From assembly GCA_030671645.1 (NCBI GenBank), contig DAOVHV010000003.1:1-18027 (forward strand): DNA of 18,027 nt. Reading direction: 5' to 3'. This DNA comes from a bacterium. Lineage in GTDB: Bacteria > Bipolaricaulota > Bipolaricaulia > UBA7950 > UBA9294. The notes under the pieces are model-generated. The model was not told the origin of the DNA. It searched no databases and saw only the letters and a list, made by a program, of their open reading frames with translations. The position numbers were made by a program, and so were the translations under genes. Positions 6,709-14,587 of the stretch are shown here, piece by piece; the stretch's first letter is position 1, and each line of letters begins with the position of its first letter.

Positions 6709-7939
6709 TGCGTGCTCCTATCGCTCGCAATTTGGATTCCAGGTTCGCATGACCGCGGTCGATATGATCCAATCCGGTGACAACGGTTCGTCCTCGAGCC
6801 GCCAATCCGGCTAGGACGAGAGCCGCGCCACCACGAATGTCCGGGGCATCCACTTGTTGTCCAGTCAGTTCATCGATGCCTTGAATAGAGATGGTCGCGC
6901 CATCCTGGACAATGCGAGCCCCCATCTTGCACAAGGGTACCGAATAGGCAAAGCGCCGCTCGAACACCGATTCCGTAATCTTGCTTGTCCCATCGGCAAT
7001 CGACAAGAAAGCAGCCAGCGGCGGATGGAGATCGGTCGGGAATCCCGGATACGGGGCCGTGTCAAGCTTGATGGCAGTAGGACGAGTGATTCCGGTAGCC
7101 GTGATCGACATCTCGCCCAACTCAAGTTCCACTCCCGTGGCTCGCAAAGAATTCAAGAAGGCGTCCAAATGCTGCGGACGAACGGGAGACACTGAAACGC
7201 GCCCCCGCGTAATGGCGCCGGCCAGCAGAATCGTGCCCGCTTCCATTCGATCCGGGATTAGCATATGTTCCGCTCCTCCGAGAGAACGCTTTCCCATCAC
7301 ACGAATAGTACGGTCGGTGACTGAAATGTCCGCTCCCATCTTGCCGAGTAGTTCGATCAAGTCAATCACTTCGGGCTCAATCGCAGCGTTATGAATAACG
7401 GTTTGTCCTTCCGCGAGACACGCCGCCATTGCGATCTGCTCGGTCGCTCCCACAGAAGGAAATGGGAGGTGAATCGTGCCGCCAGTCAGACGATCGGCGG
7501 TCACAACAACCATGCCATTGCGTTCCTCCACCCGCGCACCCAGCGCACGCAAGCCTTCTAAATGAAGGTCTACCGGACGAGCACCAATGGCACATCCACC
7601 CGGTAAAGGAACAACAGCTTTGCCCAACCGAGCAACCAGTGGTCCCAACACGAGAAACGATGCTCGCATCTGGCTTACGGAATAGGCATTGGCTTCAGAA
7701 ATTAGGCTTCCTCCCGCGGCAATGGAGACGTTTGCGTCGTGGCGAACGACACGTTTCCCCAATGCCCCGAGCGTGTAGAGGATGGTGCTGACGTCGCGGA
7801 GCTGAGGAATCGAATGCAGGATGACGGGATCTTCGGTCAGCAACGAAGCAACGCAGGCCGGCAAAGCGGCGTTCTTGGCCCCGCTAATAGATACGGTCCC
7901 CGAGAGTGGATTCCCTCCCTCGATTACGAGTGACTTCAT
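6683..7939 (-). CDS. murA: UDP-N-acetylglucosamine 1-carboxyvinyltransferase MurA, 418 aa
   Basis: Catalyses the first committed step of peptidoglycan synthesis: phosphoenolpyruvate plus UDP-GlcNAc gives enolpyruvyl-UDP-GlcNAc. The fold repeats are evident from end to end and the length is standard. The active-site loop PLPGGCAIGARPVDLH is intact with Cys116, so fosfomycin sensitivity is predicted from known family behaviour. Lys22-Asn23 (SGAKNAAL) and the APYPGFPTDLHP motif with its catalytic Asp are present. After PTDL the usual MQAQ segment is replaced by HPPLAAF, a local divergence. The ATG at 7939 follows the M23 peptidase stop after 3 nt and has no clear ribosome site, so it probably relies on translational coupling. 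The 3' end overlaps hflX by 26 nt. Clustering with a LysM-M23 hydrolase groups wall synthesis with wall remodelling. Confidence 0.97.
   Translation of the reverse strand: MKSLVIEGGNPLSGTVSISGAKNAALPACVASLLTEDPVILHSIPQLRDVSTILYTLGALGKRVVRHDANVSIAAGGSLISEANAYSVSQMRASFLVLGPLVARLGKAVVPLPGGCAIGARPVDLHLEGLRALGARVEERNGMVVVTADRLTGGTIHLPFPSVGATEQIAMAACLAEGQTVIHNAAIEPEVIDLIELLGKMGADISVTDRTIRVMGKRSLGGAEHMLIPDRMEAGTILLAGAITRGRVSVSPVRPQHLDAFLNSLRATGVELELGEMSITATGITRPTAIKLDTAPYPGFPTDLHPPLAAFLSIADGTSKITESVFERRFAYSVPLCKMGARIVQDGATISIQGIDELTGQQVDAPDIRGGAALVLAGLAARGRTVVTGLDHIDRGHANLESKLRAIGARIERREDDS
6715..6720 (-). promoter_or_regulatory. Ribosome binding site of hflX (fixes the TTG start)
   Basis: TAGGAG on the minus strand lies 6 nt before TTG 6708 and inside the murA coding sequence. 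No ATG at comparable spacing competes with it, so this site decides the non-ATG start. Confidence 0.6.
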
Positions 7940-7942
7940 GAA

Positions 7943-8938
7943 TTATGGAAGGTAGCGTTCCGGATCAATCGGGTATTCCCGATTGCGAAGCTCGAAGTGC
8001 AGATGCGGGCCGGAAGAGATTCCGGTGTTTCCGGATCGGGCAACGGCCTGGCCCATTTCCACGTACTGTCCCGCGAACACGAAAGAGTCGGACAGATGGC
8101 CATACAAGCTGTAGAAACCATTCGCATGCTCAATGATCAATACATTCCCATACCCGGGCTGTTCGCCATAGAAATACACTTCACCGGCGGCAGCGGCATG
8201 CACGGTCGTTCCTTCAGGTACATCGAGATCGATACCTTCATGATGATGACGATCTCCAAGTACCGGGTGAACCCGCCAGCCGAACTCCGAGACGAGTTCG
8301 CCTTCCAGCGGCCAAATGAATTGAGTCGAAATACCCTTAGACAGAGCAACGGCGTTGTTCCAGAACGATGTCGTTGCCCCCGGAATGAGGATTCGATCTC
8401 CGGCGAAGATGGTCGAACTCGACGTTAGATCGTTTGCCTCCATCAGGGCTTCTAACGGAACGGCATACGATCGAGCGATGTCCGACAGGGTTTGTCCCAG
8501 TTGGATGATGTGGACGATACCCTGGTCCGAGGCGTAAAGAACCTGATTCGGCTGAAGCTGTTCGCCCCCGAACAATCGATTGCTGGCCAACAAGTTGGAA
8601 ACCGACACACCCAGTACTGTGGCAATGTCGGCGATCGACTCTCCATCATCCACGGTATGAACCAAGAATCGCTCCGAACGGATCGGGCCGACTCCGTCAT
8701 CGACCGTAGCATCGTCAATCGAACTGTCGTCCCCTATAGCGTCAGTCGTGCCGTCATCGATCGGGCCGGAAATCGTTCCATCGTCGATCACGACGAGCGC
8801 GTCGTCTCGGGGCGTACGCCCAGAGCGAATGAGAATGGGAACGAGAATGATGGCAAGGAGAACCAGGGCCACCATGGCCACGCGATCCTTGCGGATTGGC
8901 TTCTTGCTCGGATACCGATAGCGTGAAGTCTTAGTCAC
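7943..8938 (-). CDS. Membrane-anchored LysM-LysM-M23 peptidoglycan endopeptidase, 331 aa
   Basis: Probable cell-envelope murein hydrolase or hydrolase activator of the NlpD/M23 type. Layout: a basic cytoplasmic tail (1-19), one membrane segment (about 20-37), a very acidic linker rich in IDDGT-like units (about 45-83), LysM 1 (about 91-135), LysM 2 (about 141-187), and an M23 domain (about 205-331). Zinc ligands are present: His233-x3-Asp237 in HHEGIDL and His314 in HLHFE. His281 (YGHL) and His312 complete the usual set, so catalysis is expected rather than a degenerate NlpD-type domain. The start is GTG 8938, which overlaps the rho stop in an 8-nt GTGACTAA arrangement, and translation is probably coupled. 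murA follows after 3 nt. The substrate would be the peptide cross-links of periplasmic peptidoglycan. Confidence 0.93.
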   Translation of the reverse strand: MTKTSRYRYPSKKPIRKDRVAMVALVLLAIILVPILIRSGRTPRDDALVVIDDGTISGPIDDGTTDAIGDDSSIDDATVDDGVGPIRSERFLVHTVDDGESIADIATVLGVSVSNLLASNRLFGGEQLQPNQVLYASDQGIVHIIQLGQTLSDIARSYAVPLEALMEANDLTSSSTIFAGDRILIPGATTSFWNNAVALSKGISTQFIWPLEGELVSEFGWRVHPVLGDRHHHEGIDLDVPEGTTVHAAAAGEVYFYGEQPGYGNVLIIEHANGFYSLYGHLSDSFVFAGQYVEMGQAVARSGNTGISSGPHLHFELRNREYPIDPERYLP

Positions 8939-10181
8939 CTTTCATCAACTCAAGGAACTGTTCGTTGTCCTTTGTCGCCTCCATCTTTCCCTTGACGAAT
9001 TCCATCGCCGCCAGCGGATCGTTTAGATTCCCCATCATCTTACGCAGGATCCACACGCTGTTCAATTCTTTCTCGTCCAGCAACAGTTCTTCTTTGCGTG
9101 TGGCCGACTGTTCGATGTCGATGGCCGGGAAGATTCGCTTGTTGGAGAGATTTCGATCCAAGAGCAGCTGCATGTTTCCGGTACCTTTGAACTCCTCGAA
9201 CACAACTTGGTCCAGCTTGCTGCCCGTATCCACCAGCGCGGTGGCAATGATGGTGAGGCTACCGCCGTTTTCCATGTTTCGCGCCGCCCCAAAGAATTCT
9301 TTCGGCTTGTACAGTGCCGACGGATCCATACCACCCGAAAGCAACTTCCCCGATGCGGGAATGGACAGGTTGTAGGCACGCGCCAGCCTGGTAATGGAAT
9401 CCATCAGAATGACAACATCGTGTCCCAATTCAACCAAGCGCTTGGCTCGATCGGTTACCAACTCGGCGATGCGTGTGTGGTGCCTGGGTTCCATGTCGAA
9501 GGTGGCGGCCACCACTTCTCCCGACTGAATCGAGCGAGTGAAATCGGTCACTTCTTCCGGCCGTTCATCCACCAACAGCACGAACAACTTGATGTCGGGA
9601 TGGTTGGCGTTGATGCCGTTGGCGATGTCCTTGAGCAACGTCGTTTTGCCCGCCATTGGAGGCGAAACGATTAACCCTCGTTGCCCTTTCCCGATGGGGC
9701 AGAACAGATCGATGATGCGGGTCGAAATCTCATCGGGATCGTGCTCCAATCGCAGATGCTCGTCAGGATGCAGCGGCGTCAGATCTCTGAATCGAGGGCG
9801 GCGGCGCGAGTTGTCCGGATCGCCGCCATTTACGGTGTCCGCCTTAAGGAGCGCGAAATACCGCTCGTCGTTCTTCGGAGCCCGAATGCCGCCGGTGACC
9901 AGGTCTCCGGCGCGCAACGCCAGACGCTTGATCTGCGACGGCGAGATATAGACGTCCGTTCGGCTGGGCAAACTCGTCTTGCCACGCAAGAAACCGTATC
10001 CATCCGGATGCAACTCCAACACGCCGTCCGAGAAGCGCAATTCCCCCGCCTTGGCGACATGCGACATGATGCCGCGCAGCACATCGTCCCTTCCGGAATG
10101 TTTGTTGTTGTTCAGTCCGAGCTCTTCGGAGAGCGCGAACAGCTCTTCGATCGTTCTACCCTGTAACTCTCGTACTTCCAT
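8931..10181 (-). CDS. rho: Transcription termination factor Rho, 416 aa
   Basis: Hexameric RNA helicase that ends transcription. The N-terminal Rho domain (MEVRELQGRTIEELFALSEEL) is followed by the cold-shock-like RNA-binding domain with GYGFLR (61-66) and DVYISPSQIKRL (76-87). The ATPase core has P-loop SPPMAGKT (173-180), VDERPEEVTDF, LMDSITRLARAYN (Q-loop region), the GTGNMQLLLDR R-loop and RIFPAIDIEQSATRKEELL. The residue before AGKT is Met where E. coli and most Rho proteins have Lys or Arg. No long insertion of the kind seen in some actinobacterial Rho proteins is present. The ATG at 10181 is preceded by GAGGTGATG. The antiporter stop is 17 nt upstream and the M23 gene overlaps the end by 8 nt. 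Presence of Rho fits the lack of convincing intrinsic terminators in the window. Confidence 0.98.
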   Translation of the reverse strand: MEVRELQGRTIEELFALSEELGLNNNKHSGRDDVLRGIMSHVAKAGELRFSDGVLELHPDGYGFLRGKTSLPSRTDVYISPSQIKRLALRAGDLVTGGIRAPKNDERYFALLKADTVNGGDPDNSRRRPRFRDLTPLHPDEHLRLEHDPDEISTRIIDLFCPIGKGQRGLIVSPPMAGKTTLLKDIANGINANHPDIKLFVLLVDERPEEVTDFTRSIQSGEVVAATFDMEPRHHTRIAELVTDRAKRLVELGHDVVILMDSITRLARAYNLSIPASGKLLSGGMDPSALYKPKEFFGAARNMENGGSLTIIATALVDTGSKLDQVVFEEFKGTGNMQLLLDRNLSNKRIFPAIDIEQSATRKEELLLDEKELNSVWILRKMMGNLNDPLAAMEFVKGKMEATKDNEQFLELMKGD

Positions 10182-10198
10182 ACATCATCACCTCGAAA

Positions 10199-11191
10199 CT
10201 AAATCCCTCTGCTGATTATCAAAATGGTTGCCATCAGATAAGCCACTCCAAGGAAGACAGAGTCGATGCCGACTCCAAACACCTTTCGTCGCGACCTGAC
10301 ACCGATGGCGATCATTGCGATTACGGCTAACAACACACCACAAATGGCTACGATGAGTTGATCGCTTTCTCCTCCTCGCAATCCTGCGAGAATTGAACCG
10401 GATCGAAACGCTGCATCGGCGAAGAAGATCGTCAGAATATTGAACATGTTCGAGCCAAACAGATTTCCGACGATCATGTCGTAGGCACCGATTCTCAACG
10501 CGCCGATCGACGTCGCCAGTTCCGGGAGAGACGTTACGACGGCCACCACAATTGCTCCCATGAAGGAAGCTGACAATCCCGTGGCCAGCGATATCTCCTT
10601 GGTCGATCGGATCAAGAAGATCCCCGCCGCAACGACGACAATTGCACAAATGGCGAACCCGAGAATTGCCTTTTGCAGCGACATCGGCACGTCGGCTTCC
10701 TCTTCAAGTTCCACCTGCCTCTTTTCGGCATGAAAGAGGATGAATACGCCGGCGATGTACCCAAACAGGATGAGCCAGCTGAACGGGCTGATGCCCAGCC
10801 ATGTCAATGGAGAGCCGATCACCATGCCTAAGGCCGCCAGCAGCGTCAACAGGATGGCGACGCTTCCGCTGAGCACGTGGTAAGTACGGACTTTCAGCAG
10901 AAAGGGACCACGACCCAACAATAAGACATCGAGCACGACAATGATCGCGACGTTGAACAGATTGCTGCCGAAAGCATTTCCTAATGCGATATTGGGCACA
11001 TCGATCATGGCACCGGTGACCGTCGTCGTCATCTCTGGAATCGATGTCAAGGTGGCCAGGAACAACAGACCGATCCACCCCTGGCCGATCCCCGTCCGCT
11101 TGCCAATGGCCTCTCCATACGGGGCCAGTCGGATTCCCGCCAGAATGATGGCGGTGGCGGAAAGCACGAAAACAAACCAGGGCAAGATCAT
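10199..11191 (-). CDS. Na+/Ca2+ exchanger-family (CaCA, YrbG-like) antiporter, 330 aa
   Basis: Integral inner-membrane cation exchanger of the CaCA superfamily, with about ten hydrophobic segments in two inverted halves. The alpha-1 repeat contains LTSIPEMTTT and GNAFGSNLFN; the alpha-2 repeat contains VTSLPELATS and GNLFGSNMFN. Both halves keep the acidic Glu (PE) and the GNxxGSNxFN motif that bind Ca2+ and Na+ in characterised exchangers. An acidic cytoplasmic loop (EKRQVELEEEADV) separates the halves. The length matches YrbG-like proteins. ATG 11191 has AGGAG at good spacing. It lies between a glycosyltransferase (112 nt upstream) and rho (17 nt downstream) on the same strand. The true ion pair, for example Na+/Ca2+ or K+-dependent, cannot be told from the sequence. 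Confidence 0.92.
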   Translation of the reverse strand: MILPWFVFVLSATAIILAGIRLAPYGEAIGKRTGIGQGWIGLLFLATLTSIPEMTTTVTGAMIDVPNIALGNAFGSNLFNVAIIVVLDVLLLGRGPFLLKVRTYHVLSGSVAILLTLLAALGMVIGSPLTWLGISPFSWLILFGYIAGVFILFHAEKRQVELEEEADVPMSLQKAILGFAICAIVVVAAGIFLIRSTKEISLATGLSASFMGAIVVAVVTSLPELATSIGALRIGAYDMIVGNLFGSNMFNILTIFFADAAFRSGSILAGLRGGESDQLIVAICGVLLAVIAMIAIGVRSRRKVFGVGIDSVFLGVAYLMATILIISRGI

Positions 11192-11303
11192 TGAACTCCT
11201 GTTGGTTCGATTGCTGAGATCTCCATATTCGCCTTCGGAAACGGCCGTTCGATATGCAATTGCTGGATACTGCCTTCACTGCTTGGCGTCGAAACGCTTC
11301 CGG

Positions 11304-11954
11304 CTAGATCCGAAGCTTCTTGAACAACCACTTGATCATGTGGCCGTACATCTTGAAGCGGTCGATCATCCCACGTTTGAAACCGCGTTTCTCTTCCTTG
11401 AGAATGTGGGTCACTCCCTCCAGCTTGACGTATTCCCTTACCCAGTCTTCTTTGGCCGCCAACCGGGAGAGTGCGATTTCGATGCCGAAATCCACTTCCT
11501 CCACTTCTTCCATACATTGCTTGACGCGCTCCCATTGTTTTCGACCTAGCACCCGCTGTCCTGAGGCATACGGATTGATCTTCTGGGCGATATCCGTGTA
11601 CTTACGACCGTTGGCAAACACTCCGACGGCCATATCCAGCTTCATCTCCTGATAGCAACGAATCAGTTTGTCTACATGTGCGGTCGTCAATCCGACAAGA
11701 TCGGCGTCCAGGAACAGAAACGTATCGTTCTTGGCTAGGGACACGCCATGATCGAGTGCAGCCGATTTACCGCAATTCTTCGGCAATTCGACCACTCGAA
11801 CAGGAAACATTCTGGCTTCATCAGCCGTTCCGTCATCCGAACCATCGTCCACGACGATGACGTCATCGACCAATTCACTGGCAACGACGGGACGAAGGAC
11901 AGAGCTAATTCGCCCAGCCTCATTGTATGCGGGTACCACCACGGAAATGCCCAT
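11304..11954 (-). CDS. Family 2 glycosyltransferase, about 216 aa
   Basis: GT-A fold glycosyltransferase that transfers a sugar from a nucleotide-sugar donor. It begins MGISVVVPAYNEAGRI and has VIVVDDGSDDGT, ELPKNCGKSAALDHG and FLFLDADLVGL, the last holding the DxD metal-binding motif. The C-terminal half reads GRKYTDIAQKINPYASGQRVL and KEEKRGFKRGMIDRFKMYG. No membrane segment is visible, but the end is very basic (KWLFKKLRI) and may sit on the membrane. The frame is open to a GTG at 12005. I place the start at ATG 11954 because the strong promoter at 12008-12036 would start transcription near 12001, downstream of that GTG, and because homologous proteins begin at this Met. The ribosome site is weak. 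Donor and acceptor are unknown; an envelope glycan or glycolipid is plausible from the wall genes nearby. Confidence 0.88.
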   Translation of the reverse strand: MGISVVVPAYNEAGRISSVLRPVVASELVDDVIVVDDGSDDGTADEARMFPVRVVELPKNCGKSAALDHGVSLAKNDTFLFLDADLVGLTTAHVDKLIRCYQEMKLDMAVGVFANGRKYTDIAQKINPYASGQRVLGRKQWERVKQCMEEVEEVDFGIEIALSRLAAKEDWVREYVKLEGVTHILKEEKRGFKRGMIDRFKMYGHMIKWLFKKLRI

Positions 11955-12007
11955 ATGATCAACTGGAAACGGTTGAACGATTTTGTTGTTCCCCGATCTT
12001 TGCACGT

Positions 12008-12036
12008 ATTTTAGCCATTGAGGCCAGACAAGTCAA
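12008..12036 (-). promoter_or_regulatory. Strong sigma70-type promoter of the glycosyltransferase-to-hflX run
   Basis: On the minus strand TTGACT (12031-12036), a 17-nt spacer and TAAAAT (12008-12013) form the best match to a housekeeping promoter in the window. A start near 12001 gives a 47-nt leader to ATG 11954. A small inverted repeat (CCAGA 12024-12028, TCTGG 12038-12042) encloses the -35 box and could be an operator, but at 5 bp this may be chance. Confidence 0.6.
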
Positions 12037-12072
12037 TTCTGGACTGACACGACACGATTCCATCAGGATTCA

Positions 12073-14574
12073 TCAATCGTCTGTATGGTCAAACCAGCGA
12101 ATCGCTTCAGACAGGAGTGCGTCGGAATCCGTCATTGTTTCAATCTTCACCGGTAACGATGCAGCAAGCAGTCTTCCATAGCCTCGAGTTACGATTCGCT
12201 GATCCGTCAGAAAGACCAATCCACGGTCCCCGGTCGTCCGGATGAGGCGGCCCACTCCCTGACGAAGCTTCAACCCGGCCAGTGGGAGCGACAAGTCCAT
12301 GAAAGGATCTCGTCCCTCGCGCATGATGCGATCACCCATTGCCGCCAGCACAGGATCGGTTGGAACCGGGAACGGTAGACGTGTTATGACTAGAACTTCG
12401 AGTTCCTCGCCTGGAAAATCGACCCCTTCCCAGAAACTTTCAGTGCCTAGCAACCATAGGGGTGACTCCGTGCTTCGGAAGCGATCGATCAACGCCGTAC
12501 GCGAGAGCTCTCCCTGAACAAGCGTCCTGACTTCCGGTGGAAGGTTCTCCTTTACGGCTTGCATCATGACGTAGGACGTGAACAAGGCCAGTCCTTTCTT
12601 CCCGATTCTCTCGGACAGTGCTGCAATCAGCGCGGCCAGCGATTCGGCATAGGGGACCAACTCGCCGTGAGCAGGAGGGATATAGCGAGGCACGACGATG
12701 CGCATGCGATCTTCGTAAGCAAACGGACTCTCCGCCACCATGGTATGGATAGGGAACGCCTCGTCGGTTAATCCCACCGACCTGCACAAGTAGTCGAAGG
12801 TACCGGCCAACGACAGCGTCGCCGACGTCAGCACCAGCGCCTTCAACTTGGGATAGAGCAACTGCTCCAAGAACGGAGCCACGTCCAATGGGGTGGCATG
12901 GAAGACCGATGCATACGCGCCACGTTCGTGCCAATGCACGGTGTTCTCTGAAGGCGGTTTCGACATCGTGGCCACGACGTCCTTGAGTCCTTGAACAATC
13001 CGTATGTAGCCTTCAAGTTCCTTCAATGGCTCTTCGTCCTCGATGTGATCGGACAACGAATCGAGCGCGGCTTCCAACTGCGTCAACAGGATGGGCGTTT
13101 CACCGATTTCTTCGGAGAGCTCGGTGAGTGTCGTGAACACCGATCGCCGCTCGTCAGGAAGATGCTGAGCAAACTGTCGAAACACCGTGCTCACCTGTAT
13201 GCGAAGTTTACTGAGCAGATCTTCAATTCGATGGGCGAGCTCGTTCCCACCCACGAACGGGGTACGCTGCAGCCAACCCCGGCGTCTTCGGGCAGCCGGA
13301 GCCAGATCGTCGGCCAACCGAAGAAACGATCGTTCCGTTAATCGTTGTGTGAAGGCCATCCGAGCAACCGACTCCAGCGCGTGCGCTTCATCCACCACCA
13401 GGTGCGTATATTTGCCCAAGACGACACCATCGACAGCCAGATCGGCCAGCAAGAGGGAATGATTGACCACCACCAAATCTGCACGCCGCGCACGGCGACG
13501 GGCAAGCACCGAGAAGCAGTCTTCAATGAACGGGCAGAACACGCCCGTGCAATGATGAGGCAAATCGCACAGCCTTGACCAGAACGATCGCGCTTCCGGA
13601 TCCGACTGGAAAGCACTATTTTCTTCGATGTCCCCGGTCTTTGTTTCCGCCATCCATCGAACCAACGGCGCCAGCAAAGGAAGCAGGAAGTCTTGCTCCA
13701 AGCTTTCCGTCAGTTCGCCAATGAGTGACTGCCAACGACGGAAACAGAGGTAGTTCTCGCGACCCTTGAGCAAGGCCACCTCCAAGCCGGGCGCCAGGCT
13801 CTGGATCAAGAACGGGAGATCCTTGCCATACAACTGCTCCTGCAACTGTCGTGTCCGCGTCGACACGACCACGCGATCGGAGGGATGCTGCCGGAGATGG
13901 AGAATAGCCGGGATCAAGTAGGCAAACGTCTTACCCGTCCCGGGACCGGCTTCAATCAAAGCCGCATGGCCGTCACGGAAGGCGCCTTCTACCGCTCGGG
14001 CCATGGCGAGCTGGCCGCTTCGACATTCGAAGGATTCGAACGATGGGGCAATGAGGCCGTCCGGAGCAAAAGCATCCTCAATCGAGAGTTCGACGGGCGG
14101 CGAAGCGTCCATTGCCTCGACTGTGGGTACGCCCACAGGCTCTGATTCCGGCGATCTCGGAAAGACAAGAACCCGGGTCAATACATCGGAAATCGGAGAC
14201 GGCAGCAGCTGGACAAGCAGAGCAACCCATTTCCGATCCAGAGAAAACGCCTCATCCAGCAGTGCCTGAAGCAGCCGCACAAGGGTTTTCGTCTCCGATG
14301 CACCTTTCGGAAGCTCATAGTGGTCGCGGATCGCCTCGAACCGGTGCTCCGAATGCGTCGGCAGCAGCGTCCGTGCCAGCACGCGTAGATCGAGGATCCC
14401 CTCATGCGACTTGCCCGGATCGTCCTCGGAATAGGTGATACGAAGCAAGCCTTGATGTGCAGATGTCTTGGGAACCGGTTTGTCATTCTCAAGATCGTAG
14501 AGAACGCACGTGTTAGAGCCGTCAATCCACGCCTGAGAGAGTCCAAGGTCCTTCCAGGGGAAATCCATCGGCAC
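12073..14574 (-). CDS. dinG: DinG-like superfamily 2 Fe-S helicase with degenerate N-terminal domain, 833 aa
   Basis: ATP-dependent 5'-3' DNA helicase of the XPD/DinG type, expected to unwind structured DNA, R-loops or forks. Motif I GPGTGKT is near residue 210 and the DEAH box VVDEAH near 393-398. The Fe-S domain has Cys near 277 followed by C-x4-C-x5-C (HCTGVFCPFIEDC, 341-353), the same spacing as the last three ligands of E. coli DinG. Motif III LTSATL is near 581 and motif VI QGVGRLIRTTGDRG near 771. The first ~170 residues lack clear function. LDLRVLARTLLPTHSEHRFEAI, over about 61-82 in two conserved pieces, resembles the tail of the DnaQ-type exonuclease fused to many DinG proteins, but the catalytic acidic set is not there. 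Start GTG 14574 shares one base with the CBS gene's stop; ATG 14568 is an alternative. Neither has a good ribosome site. Confidence 0.92.
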   Translation of the reverse strand: MPMDFPWKDLGLSQAWIDGSNTCVLYDLENDKPVPKTSAHQGLLRITYSEDDPGKSHEGILDLRVLARTLLPTHSEHRFEAIRDHYELPKGASETKTLVRLLQALLDEAFSLDRKWVALLVQLLPSPISDVLTRVLVFPRSPESEPVGVPTVEAMDASPPVELSIEDAFAPDGLIAPSFESFECRSGQLAMARAVEGAFRDGHAALIEAGPGTGKTFAYLIPAILHLRQHPSDRVVVSTRTRQLQEQLYGKDLPFLIQSLAPGLEVALLKGRENYLCFRRWQSLIGELTESLEQDFLLPLLAPLVRWMAETKTGDIEENSAFQSDPEARSFWSRLCDLPHHCTGVFCPFIEDCFSVLARRRARRADLVVVNHSLLLADLAVDGVVLGKYTHLVVDEAHALESVARMAFTQRLTERSFLRLADDLAPAARRRRGWLQRTPFVGGNELAHRIEDLLSKLRIQVSTVFRQFAQHLPDERRSVFTTLTELSEEIGETPILLTQLEAALDSLSDHIEDEEPLKELEGYIRIVQGLKDVVATMSKPPSENTVHWHERGAYASVFHATPLDVAPFLEQLLYPKLKALVLTSATLSLAGTFDYLCRSVGLTDEAFPIHTMVAESPFAYEDRMRIVVPRYIPPAHGELVPYAESLAALIAALSERIGKKGLALFTSYVMMQAVKENLPPEVRTLVQGELSRTALIDRFRSTESPLWLLGTESFWEGVDFPGEELEVLVITRLPFPVPTDPVLAAMGDRIMREGRDPFMDLSLPLAGLKLRQGVGRLIRTTGDRGLVFLTDQRIVTRGYGRLLAASLPVKIETMTDSDALLSEAIRWFDHTDD

Positions 14575-14587
14575 TAGAGAAAGTGCC
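14570..14587 (-). repeat. Inverted repeat (6-bp stem, 6-nt loop) over the CBS stop and dinG start
   Basis: GGCACT (14582-14587 read on the minus strand) and AGTGCC (14570-14575) are perfect complements around a UUCUCU loop. The stem includes the TAG of the CBS gene and the candidate GTG of dinG, and ends 1 nt before ATG 14568. No T-run follows, so it is not a typical intrinsic terminator. It could limit dinG initiation, but a stem this short can occur by chance. Confidence 0.4.

Noticed and set aside
11192..11303. Gap between the glycosyltransferase and antiporter genes as a terminator or small-RNA site
   Set aside because: It contains a 10-bp palindrome (AACGGCCGTT, 11239-11248) and a weak bulged stem at the glycosyltransferase stop, but no T-run and no convincing promoter.
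12014..12072. Intrinsic terminator after dinG
   Set aside because: Only short stems (CCAGA/TCTGG) without a following T-run; they overlap the glycosyltransferase promoter instead.
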